Shown one piece after another: positions 40,690 to 47,558 of a stretch of DNA of 64,000 bases (position 1 is the first letter of the stretch; every line of letters begins with the position of its first letter). A model generated the notes under the pieces. It searched no databases. It was not told the DNA's origin and worked only from the letters and a program-made list of their open reading frames with translations. The DNA lies in NCBI RefSeq assembly GCF_021655095.1, contig NZ_PPXW01000001.1:2260761-2324760 (forward strand). Direction: 5' to 3'. A program made the position numbers and the translations under genes. Source of the DNA: Clostridium sp. Cult1. Its GTDB lineage: Bacteria; Bacillota; Clostridia; Tissierellales; Tepidimicrobiaceae.

Positions 40690-41718
40690 ATGAAAAAAAT
40701 TGGAATATATACTATTGTGGTTCTAATACTAACCATTTTTATTCCTTCCATAATAGTTAAAACTTTTAATTTTGTTCCTAAAGAAAACAGTTTGGGGAAG
40801 AGAAATGTTAGGTCTCAGCAGGAGGAAGCTCCTTATGATGAAGAATATAATGGATACATAAAAGTATACGATACTAGGAATCAGCAAGTAATTGAGATGG
40901 CTTTAGAAGAATATGTGAAAGGAGTAGTGGCTGCAGAAATGCCTGCCGAGTTTCATATGGAAGCCTTGAAGGCTCAAGCTGTAGCCAGTAGAACCTATGC
41001 CATAAGTAGAACTTTGAATTATAAAGAAGGCCATCCTGATCATATAGAGGCTCCTCTTTGTACAGGCATCCATTGTCAAGCCTATCTTACATTAGAGGAA
41101 TTAAACAATATCCATGCTAAGGATTGGGAAGAAAAATACTGGTCTAAGATTGAGAAAGCTGTGGATTCGACTAAAGGGCAAGTATTATATTACGAAGGGG
41201 AAATAATAGAGCCATTATATCATTCTACAAGTGGGGGAATGACGGAAGATGCTCTAGATGTTTTTGCAGTAGATTTACCATATTTGAAATCAGTAGAAAG
41301 TCCCTATGAAGAAGAAGCTCCAAAGTTTAAAAGCTTGGTCACGATGACTGGAGATGAATTTATCAACAAACTTCTTAAAAAATATCCTGGCTCCAATATT
41401 ACTAAGGATAATCTAGGAGAAAAGATTAAGTTAGTGGAAAAAACTCAAAGCGGTAGGATAAAAAAAATAGCCATAGATGGTTCTGTTATAAATGGTAGAG
41501 AGATAAGAGAATTATTTGAATTGAATTCTACCAATTTTACAATAACCTATAACCCAAAGACCAATATAGTAGATATTGAAACTATAGGTTATGGCCATGG
41601 AGTAGGTATGAGTCAATGGGGTGCTAATGGTATGGCTAAAAACAACAAAGGCTACGAGGAGATTTTGAAGCATTATTATACAGGAGTAGAGTTAGAACAA
41701 TTGTTAATTGAGAATTGA
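40690..41718 (+). CDS. spoIID: Stage II sporulation protein D (septal peptidoglycan lytic transglycosylase)
   Basis: A 342-residue membrane-anchored enzyme that cleaves glycan strands during engulfment of the forespore by the mother cell. One N-terminal transmembrane helix (about residues 5-23) leads to the SpoIID domain with EYVKGVVAAEMPAEF, where Glu83 is the expected catalytic residue, KAQAVASRTYA, the cysteine-containing CTGIHCQAY, and the C-terminal GYGHGVGMSQWGANG. ATG 40690 follows GAGGGGGAAG. SpoIIQ, SpoIIID and Mbl genes follow, the conserved sporulation order. Confidence 0.96.
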   Translation: MKKIGIYTIVVLILTIFIPSIIVKTFNFVPKENSLGKRNVRSQQEEAPYDEEYNGYIKVYDTRNQQVIEMALEEYVKGVVAAEMPAEFHMEALKAQAVASRTYAISRTLNYKEGHPDHIEAPLCTGIHCQAYLTLEELNNIHAKDWEEKYWSKIEKAVDSTKGQVLYYEGEIIEPLYHSTSGGMTEDALDVFAVDLPYLKSVESPYEEEAPKFKSLVTMTGDEFINKLLKKYPGSNITKDNLGEKIKLVEKTQSGRIKKIAIDGSVINGREIRELFELNSTNFTITYNPKTNIVDIETIGYGHGVGMSQWGANGMAKNNKGYEEILKHYYTGVELEQLLIEN

Positions 41719-41734
41719 CAATTATGAATTTATT

Positions 41735-41764
41735 GTAAGGGCAGACCCTTAGGTCTGCCCTTAC
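41735..41764. repeat. Palindromic repeat, copy 1 (may act as terminator)
   Basis: GTAAGGGCAGACCC-TTA-style palindrome of 30 bases after spoIID. The same sequence occurs in inverted orientation at 56102-56129. It can fold into a strong hairpin followed by ATATTTTTA, so it probably also terminates spoIID. Confidence 0.6.
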
Positions 41765-41841
41765 ATATTTTTACGGAAATTTTTATTAATCTATGTATTA
41801 AATAGATAAAAGTGGAAATAATACCTATTGGAGGTGGGGGA

Positions 41842-42660
41842 ATGAAAAACAGACTGGGAAAGCTAATTGAAAAAGATGGATTTTATATTATCTTATTTAT
41901 CTGTGTATGTGTAGTGGCAGTTACCACAGTATTGGTTTCAAAAAGAAATCTGACTGAGAAGAATAAAGACAATCTGTCTCAAAAGGAGGATTTTGTTATT
42001 GTCAATGATGAATTAGATTTAGAGTCTTCTTTGGATATATCCGAGGCAATGGAAGATAAAATAGAAGAAGAATCTATTAAGGATATTCCAGAAATGGAAG
42101 AAGAAACAGAAGAAGAGATTAGGGAAGAAACATATGGAGATGAAGAAGCTGAGGAAACAATGGCAGAAGGAGATGATGAGGAAGGAATTGAAGAAGATTT
42201 AGAATTTATAGATAAAGAAATTCCTCCAACATCAACAGAAGCTATGATGGCACCGGTAGAAGGGGTAATGGGCACTGATTTTACAGAAGATAATTTAATT
42301 TATTCAGAAACTTTAGAAGAGTGGACAGCTCATAAAGGGATCGATATATTGGCAGAGGAAGGAAGCCAGGTAGTAGCTGCTCTATCAGGAAAGGTACAAG
42401 AAGTATATAATGATCAGTTATGGGGAATAGTAATTATACTAGATCATGGTAATGGACTTATGACAAAATATGCTAATCTATCTACAGGAGATATGGTGCA
42501 GGAAGGTTCTCAGATTGGTAAGGGGGAAGTAATAGGTAAGGTAGGTAAAACGGCTTCAATTGAAATGATGATGAAACCTCATGTCCATTTTGAAGTCATT
42601 AAAGATGGGATAAGCGTAGATCCAAAAGAGTATGTACCAGCCTTTATCTATTCAAACTAG
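41842..42660 (+). CDS. spoIIQ: SpoIIQ-type M23 endopeptidase, zinc site intact
   Basis: A 272-residue forespore membrane protein with one transmembrane helix (about residues 10-32), an acidic Glu-rich linker (about 50-130), and an M23/LytM peptidase domain. His164 and Asp168 in HKGIDI, and His247 and His249 in HVHFEV, complete the zinc and catalytic set. Bacillus SpoIIQ has lost a zinc ligand and is inactive, whereas clostridial SpoIIQ keeps it, as here. With SpoIIIAH it forms the channel linking forespore and mother cell. ATG 41842 follows GGAGGTGGGGG. Position after spoIID supports the name. Confidence 0.9.
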   Translation: MKNRLGKLIEKDGFYIILFICVCVVAVTTVLVSKRNLTEKNKDNLSQKEDFVIVNDELDLESSLDISEAMEDKIEEESIKDIPEMEEETEEEIREETYGDEEAEETMAEGDDEEGIEEDLEFIDKEIPPTSTEAMMAPVEGVMGTDFTEDNLIYSETLEEWTAHKGIDILAEEGSQVVAALSGKVQEVYNDQLWGIVIILDHGNGLMTKYANLSTGDMVQEGSQIGKGEVIGKVGKTASIEMMMKPHVHFEVIKDGISVDPKEYVPAFIYSN

Positions 42661-42748
42661 TATATATTTGTTCTAATAGGAATTTAAAATGCATATGTAT
42701 TTACAAAGATTAAAAACCCAAAACAAAGTTCAAAGGGGGTAGACCTAT

Positions 42749-43003
42749 TTGAAAGATTATATAGAAGAAAGGGCATTGGAGATTGCAAAATACATAATAA
42801 GTGAAAAAGCTACTGTAAGGCAAGCAGCAGGTGTTTTTGGAGTAAGTAAAAGTACAGTCCACAAGGATGTGACAGAACGTCTTCCCAAGATAAACCCTCT
42901 TATTGCAACTATGGTAAAACAAGTTCTGGAGCAGAACAAAGCTGAAAGACATATTAGAGGGGGGAAAGCAACTAAATTAAAGTACAAAGCGATTAACGAT
43001 TAA
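42749..43003 (+). CDS. spoIIID: Sporulation transcriptional regulator SpoIIID
   Basis: An 84-residue DNA-binding protein of the mother cell that adjusts the sigma-E and sigma-K regulons. The helix-turn-helix TVRQAAGVFGVSKSTVHKDV is followed by the basic C-terminal segment RHIRGGKATKLKYK, both highly conserved. TTG 42749 follows AAAGGGGG. A terminator follows before mbl. Confidence 0.97.
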   Translation: MKDYIEERALEIAKYIISEKATVRQAAGVFGVSKSTVHKDVTERLPKINPLIATMVKQVLEQNKAERHIRGGKATKLKYKAIND

Positions 43004-43006
43004 ATA

Positions 43007-43057
43007 GGTCCATAAGGAAAGACAAAAGTCTATCCTTATGGCCTTTTGGTTTTTTTG
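43007..43057 (+). terminator. Terminator after spoIIID
   Basis: The CCATAAGGA part of the left arm (from 43010) pairs with TCCTTATGG, followed by CCTTTTGG and a seven-T run. Confidence 0.75.
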
Positions 43058-43107
43058 GATAATATTGCAAATAAAAAAGGAATTTTTGGAATTATAGAGA
43101 ATATATA

Positions 43108-43116
43108 TGGTATAAT
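43108..43116 (+). promoter_or_regulatory. Extended -10 promoter of mbl
   Basis: TGGTATAAT (TATAAT at 43111-43116) with TTGGAA 19 bases upstream; 38 bases before the mbl start. Confidence 0.5.
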
Positions 43117-43154
43117 GTGTAGATGTAAAGAGTAGATAAAAAGGGGGCAAATAT

Positions 43155-44183
43155 ATGGCTGCTTTTAGAACGGATCTAGGTATCGACTTGGGAACAGCAA
43201 GTATTTTGGTATATGTCAAAGGAAAAGGCATTGTACTAAACGAACCTTCAGTAGTAGCGATAGATCAGAACACTAACAGATTTTTAGCAGTAGGAGAAGA
43301 AGCAAAAAAAATGCTGGGAAGAACTCCAGGAAATATAATAGCTTTACGCCCTATGAGAGATGGAGTAATTTCTAATTATCAAATTACTGAAAGGATGTTA
43401 AAATACTTTTTTAGTAAGACAATAGGAAAAACAATTTTTAAACCGAGAGTAATAATATGTGTACCTAGTGGAATAACGGAAGTAGAAAAAAGGGCAGTAC
43501 TTGAAGCTAGTAACCATGCTGGTGCTAGAAGGACTTTCCTCATAGAAGAACCAATTGCTGCAGCAATAGGAGCAGGAATAGACATAACAGAGCCCGATGG
43601 AAATATGATAGTAGATATAGGCGGTGGAACGACAGATGTGGCTGTTATTTCCTTAGGGGGTATAGTTTTAAGTAAGTCTATGAAGATTGCAGGGGATGAA
43701 TGTAATGAAGCTATATCTAGATATATAAGGAAAAAACATAATATGATGATAGGAGAAAGAAGTGCAGAAGATTTAAAAATCCAAATAGGAACTGCATATC
43801 CTAGAGAAAAGGAAGTTCTAATGGAAGTAAGGGGTAGAAATTTACTAACAGGCTTACCAAGGACTGTAAAAATATCCTCAAGTGAAATGTTAGAGGCTTT
43901 AGAAGAACCAGTTTCCCAGATAATTGAAACCGTTCATTCTGTTTTGGAGAAAACCCCTCCAGAATTAGCAGCTGACATAGGAGATAAGGGTATTGTAATG
44001 ACAGGTGGCGGAGGTCTATTATATGGACTGGATAAACTTATTATGGAGAAAACAGGAATAAAGGCCAATGTAGTAGACAATCCTATTGGCGCTGTAGCAA
44101 TAGGCACTGGAAGGGCTTTAGAATGGGTTAATCTATTGGAATCGGATTTAATAGATTCAGATTCTATAAGGATAAATAATTAA
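43155..44183 (+). CDS. mbl: Rod shape-determining actin homologue (Mbl/MreB)
   Basis: A 342-residue bacterial actin that guides lateral wall synthesis. ATP-binding motifs are GIDLGTASILVYVKGKGI (phosphate 1), MIVDIGGGTTDVAVISLGG (phosphate 2) and GIVMTGGGGLLYGLD (adenosine). IEEPIAAAIGAG is also typical. ATG 43155 follows AAGGGGGC. The place between spoIIID and the flhO/flhP genes is that of mbl in Bacillus, which favours Mbl over MreB proper. Confidence 0.95.
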   Translation: MAAFRTDLGIDLGTASILVYVKGKGIVLNEPSVVAIDQNTNRFLAVGEEAKKMLGRTPGNIIALRPMRDGVISNYQITERMLKYFFSKTIGKTIFKPRVIICVPSGITEVEKRAVLEASNHAGARRTFLIEEPIAAAIGAGIDITEPDGNMIVDIGGGTTDVAVISLGGIVLSKSMKIAGDECNEAISRYIRKKHNMMIGERSAEDLKIQIGTAYPREKEVLMEVRGRNLLTGLPRTVKISSSEMLEALEEPVSQIIETVHSVLEKTPPELAADIGDKGIVMTGGGGLLYGLDKLIMEKTGIKANVVDNPIGAVAIGTGRALEWVNLLESDLIDSDSIRINN

Positions 44184-44251
44184 AGTATTTTTTGAACATG
44201 CCGATAATAATTATTGAGATTTATATTTGGATTATAGGAAGGGGAATTCTA

Positions 44252-45298
44252 GTGAACCGAGGACTATATATTAATGCTACTTCTTTAGCAACAAATCAGA
44301 AAAAACTTGAAGTTTTAGCTAATAATTTAGCTAATGTAAATACTGCAGGTTTTAAAAAGGATATGACCTTAACTGAAACGTTTCCCGAAAAATTATTATC
44401 GAAAATAAATGGTCAAAGGCCTAGACCTAGGTTAAGGGGAGAAAACCAAATAGACTATGAAACTGATGGACAGATTCATAGGGCTAGTACAAACAATGGA
44501 TATTTTGTAGTTGAAACCCCTATGGGAAATAGTTATGTAAAGGATATCCGCTTCATCATAGATGATGATGGATATTTTAGAACTTTTTATCAGGATGGTA
44601 GAGAAGACTATAATACGGATTATGAAAACTTCATAACCGATGGACAAGGGAATCGATTGCAAGGGGCAGGGGAAGATATAGGAGGGCTTTTAGAAGGAAT
44701 TGTTTATAACCCCCCTTCTCGTGTAGTAGGAACTATGAATGCAGGATTAAAGTTTCAAAAGATTGTCACGGATTTTACTCAAGGGAATATGAATGAAACA
44801 GGAGGTACTTATGATTTAGCTTTAAATGGTTTTGGGTTCTTCAAGATAGTAGATCAAGAAGGAAATACCTACTATACACGTGATGGGTCTTTCGTTGTAA
44901 ATCAAGATGGATTTCTTTCTACATTAAGAGGGGAAATAGTTCAAGGTATAAATGGAGATATACATATAGAAGGGAATAAAGTTACTATAGGGACTAATGG
45001 ATCAGTAATGGTTGATGATAATATAGTAGGAACTTTAGATATAGTAGACTTAGATAATAGGGAGTTTCTAAGGAAAATTGGAGATAATTTATACCAGATG
45101 GCAGAAGGAGTAGAAGCGGAAGAAATCCCTTATGAAGGAGAGGTATTACAAGGGTATCTGGAAGGATCTAATGTAAATGCCATTCAAGAGATGGTAGAGA
45201 TGATTACTTTACTTAGGGAATTCGAAGCAGGGCAAAAGGCAATTAGAGTACAAGATGAGATCTTAGAAAAGTCTTCAAATGAAATAGGAAGAGTTTAG
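44252..45298 (+). CDS. flhO: Flagellar hook-basal body protein, FlgF/FlhO type
   Basis: A 348-residue rod protein. The N-terminal LYINATSLATNQKKLEVLANNLANVNTAGFKKD and the C-terminal EGSNVNAIQEMVEMITLLREFEAGQKAI form the paired helices of flagellar rod/hook proteins. The middle holds the D1/D2 region around YDLALNGFGFFKI. GTG 44252 follows AGGAAGGGG; the upstream open frame has no ribosome-binding site. flgG follows at 11 bases. In Bacillus flhO and flhP also follow mbl. Confidence 0.93.
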   Translation: MNRGLYINATSLATNQKKLEVLANNLANVNTAGFKKDMTLTETFPEKLLSKINGQRPRPRLRGENQIDYETDGQIHRASTNNGYFVVETPMGNSYVKDIRFIIDDDGYFRTFYQDGREDYNTDYENFITDGQGNRLQGAGEDIGGLLEGIVYNPPSRVVGTMNAGLKFQKIVTDFTQGNMNETGGTYDLALNGFGFFKIVDQEGNTYYTRDGSFVVNQDGFLSTLRGEIVQGINGDIHIEGNKVTIGTNGSVMVDDNIVGTLDIVDLDNREFLRKIGDNLYQMAEGVEAEEIPYEGEVLQGYLEGSNVNAIQEMVEMITLLREFEAGQKAIRVQDEILEKSSNEIGRV

Positions 45299-45309
45299 GA
45301 GGTTAGAAA

Positions 45310-46104
45310 ATGAGAGCATTATGGACTGCAGCAACAGGAATGAAGTCACAACAGTTTAATATAGATACTATAGCAAACAATTTATCCAATGTAAATACTA
45401 CATCCTATAAGACACAGAGAGCAGAATTTAAAGATTTATTCTATACTACTTTGAAGAGAACAAATATGGTAGATGAAGAAGGAAGACCTGTAAACTTAGA
45501 AGTAGGTCATGGAGTTATGCCTACCGCTACAAAAAAAGATTTTAAGCCAGGAAGTTTTATTGAAACTAATGGAACCTTTGATTTAGCCATTGATGGCGAA
45601 GGCTTTTTTGCAGTATTATTGCCTAATGATGAGGTTAGATATACTAGAGATGGTAGTTTTAAATTGAGTGTGGATTTTGATGAGGCTATGTTAGTTACTT
45701 CCGAAGGCTATATTGTACTAAGTGAAGATGAGGATGAAATATTCATTGAATCTGGTCTAAGTGATATTACTATAGATGATTTAGGATATATTACAGGGTT
45801 AGATGAGGAAGGGGATATAGTAGATTTAGGTAGAATTGGTCTATTCCATTTTACTAATCCAGAAGGACTAGTGTCGGAAGGCCAAAATCTATATAGTGAA
45901 ACAGTAGCTTCAGGAGAACCACTGCTAGTTGAAGCTGAAGAAATGAGTGGCAGGATGGTTCAAGGTTATTTAGAAGCCTCTAATGTACAGGTAGTAGATG
46001 AAATGGTTAAGATGATTACAGCTCAAAGGGCTTATGAAATTAACTCCAAGACTATACAAACAGCAGATGAAATGCTTCAATTAACTAATAATTTGAAAAG
46101 ATAA
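45310..46104 (+). CDS. flgG: Flagellar distal rod protein FlgG (FlhP)
   Basis: A 264-residue distal rod protein. MRALWTAATGMKSQQFNIDTIANNLSNVNTTSYK at the N-terminus and YLEASNVQVVDEMVKMITAQRAYEINSKTIQ at the C-terminus are classic FlgG. It overlaps functionally with the preceding gene: the two assemble the rod between MS ring and hook. ATG 45310 follows AGGAGG. Confidence 0.95.
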   Translation: MRALWTAATGMKSQQFNIDTIANNLSNVNTTSYKTQRAEFKDLFYTTLKRTNMVDEEGRPVNLEVGHGVMPTATKKDFKPGSFIETNGTFDLAIDGEGFFAVLLPNDEVRYTRDGSFKLSVDFDEAMLVTSEGYIVLSEDEDEIFIESGLSDITIDDLGYITGLDEEGDIVDLGRIGLFHFTNPEGLVSEGQNLYSETVASGEPLLVEAEEMSGRMVQGYLEASNVQVVDEMVKMITAQRAYEINSKTIQTADEMLQLTNNLKR

Positions 46105-46117
46105 TGAGGTGGATTAG

Positions 46118-46429
46118 ATGGAAATAAATGTGGATCTAAATACTGACCCTACAATATTACAAAAGAGAATGGAAGCACTAAACTCCCATAAGGAAGATGA
46201 AAGGTTAAAAAAGGCTTGTAAGGAATTTGAGTCCATATTTCTATCCATGATGTTTAAAGAAATGAAAAAAACAATACCCGACAGTGGATTAATTGAAAAG
46301 AGTACAGGCAGGAAGATATTTGAAGATATGCATATTGAAGAATTATCCAAAGAGATAGCAAATGAAGATGGATTTGGTATAGCAGAAATGTTATACCAAC
46401 AATTTAAAAATGGCCATATAAGTTGGTAG
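46118..46429 (+). CDS. Rod-binding protein, FlgJ N-terminal domain only
   Basis: A 103-residue protein with the rod-binding domain LKKACKEFESIFLSMMFKEMKKTIP. In proteobacteria this domain is fused to a peptidoglycan hydrolase (FlgJ); here it stands alone, and a lytic transglycosylase gene follows 12 bases later, so the two functions are split over two genes. ATG 46118 follows TGAGGTGG. Confidence 0.9.
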   Translation: MEINVDLNTDPTILQKRMEALNSHKEDERLKKACKEFESIFLSMMFKEMKKTIPDSGLIEKSTGRKIFEDMHIEELSKEIANEDGFGIAEMLYQQFKNGHISW

Positions 46430-46441
46430 GAGGTTAATATA

Positions 46442-47311
46442 ATGGGGAAGAAAATAATAGCCTTGCTAATGGTCTTCGCTATATTATTTGGGATAGTTAA
46501 TATTGGTTTTTCTCAAAGTAGAAATCCTTCTAGACAAGAAGTTGAGAAGATTATTGAGGAAGTTGCTACTAAGAGGGGTATACCTAGTGTTATTTTAAAA
46601 TGTATTGCAAAAATAGAAAGCGGTTTTAAACAATTTGATTCAAATGGAAAGCCCTTAATGGGATCTAATAGATATGTTGGCATAATGCAGATTGATAAAG
46701 AAGGAAATATTTATAATGTTGAAAGACTTATAAAGGATCCTGTATATAATATAGAGGCAGGGGCAGACCACTTGTTAGGTAAGTGGAAGACTGCTAACGA
46801 TAAAATGACTCAAATAGGCAATATGGACCCAAACATATTAGAACATTGGTATTTTGCTCTATGGGGATATAATGGTTTATTAGATAGAAATGATCCAAAT
46901 AAAAGCGATAAAACCTATCAGGATAGGATTTATGAAATAGCATTGAAGGATTATAATCAAAAAATAAATCCTATTAATAAAAGATCTGTACCTAGTAGAG
47001 GTGGATATCCTAGGAGTGATAGGAGGATTGTAACCCCAGAAGTATATCATGAAGGGGATATAATCAAATATTCAGTTGGTGATATAGTAAAATCGGATAT
47101 CCTGGAGAAAGCAAAGGGAAAGGACCAATTAGTTCTTCATGATAAACCTAGAGGCAATGCAATAGGAACTGTAAAGGAAGAGCAGACTATGACCATATTG
47201 GAAGGGCCGGTGTTGAGAAGAGGGTTTTATTTTTATAAGGTAAGGGTCAATGAAGATTTAAGAGAAGGTTGGGTTTATGGAAACTGGATAGTTTTATCAA
47301 TGGGTAGTTGA
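46442..47311 (+). CDS. Exported lytic transglycosylase with C-terminal SH3-like domain
   Basis: A 289-residue protein. A signal peptide (about residues 1-25, cleavage near FSQ) precedes an SLT-type lysozyme-fold domain with the catalytic Glu59 in AKIESGFKQF and the YVGIMQID segment. The C-terminal 80 residues (IIKYSVGDIVKSD to NWIVLSMGS) look like a bacterial SH3-like wall-binding domain. Its place behind rod genes and the rod-binding protein suggests local wall opening for the flagellar rod, replacing the hydrolase half of FlgJ. ATG 46442 follows AGGAGG. Confidence 0.88.
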   Translation: MGKKIIALLMVFAILFGIVNIGFSQSRNPSRQEVEKIIEEVATKRGIPSVILKCIAKIESGFKQFDSNGKPLMGSNRYVGIMQIDKEGNIYNVERLIKDPVYNIEAGADHLLGKWKTANDKMTQIGNMDPNILEHWYFALWGYNGLLDRNDPNKSDKTYQDRIYEIALKDYNQKINPINKRSVPSRGGYPRSDRRIVTPEVYHEGDIIKYSVGDIVKSDILEKAKGKDQLVLHDKPRGNAIGTVKEEQTMTILEGPVLRRGFYFYKVRVNEDLREGWVYGNWIVLSMGS

Positions 47312-47419
47312 TAATTTTGACAATACACGATGAACAATTATTGGAGTCTAACTTTTATTTATCAATTTGGATTAATCTCTCCTTTAGCTGGTAATAATAT
47401 TGGTTAAAGGAGGGGTTAT

Positions 47420-47497
47420 ATGAGGAAAAGAATTTTTTATACTTTTTTTGCTATTATACTTACAATATTTACAGTAGGAATTATTTTGTACAATTGA
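47420..47497 (+). CDS. 25-residue hydrophobic membrane peptide
   Basis: ATG 47420 to TGA 47495-47497 encodes MRKRIFYTFFAIILTIFTVG plus IILYN: a positively charged start and one transmembrane helix. The ribosome-binding site AAAGGAGGGG (47406-47415) is near-perfect, and a terminator begins 14 bases after the stop, so it is a complete small gene. I recognise no family. It resembles small membrane peptides that modulate transporters or act as toxins, but there is no evidence for either. Confidence 0.55.
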   Translation: MRKRIFYTFFAIILTIFTVGIILYN

Positions 47498-47510
47498 TAT
47501 TTTATATATA

Positions 47511-47543
47511 AAAAAACTGGACTATCTTGAGTCCAGTTTTTCC
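47511..47543. terminator. Bidirectional terminator between the small ORF and the minus-strand gene
   Basis: AAAAACTGGACT pairs with AGTCCAGTTTTT around a six-base loop, with A and T runs on both sides, suitable for both directions. Confidence 0.88.
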
Positions 47544-47558
47544 TTTTGAGGTCTATAA

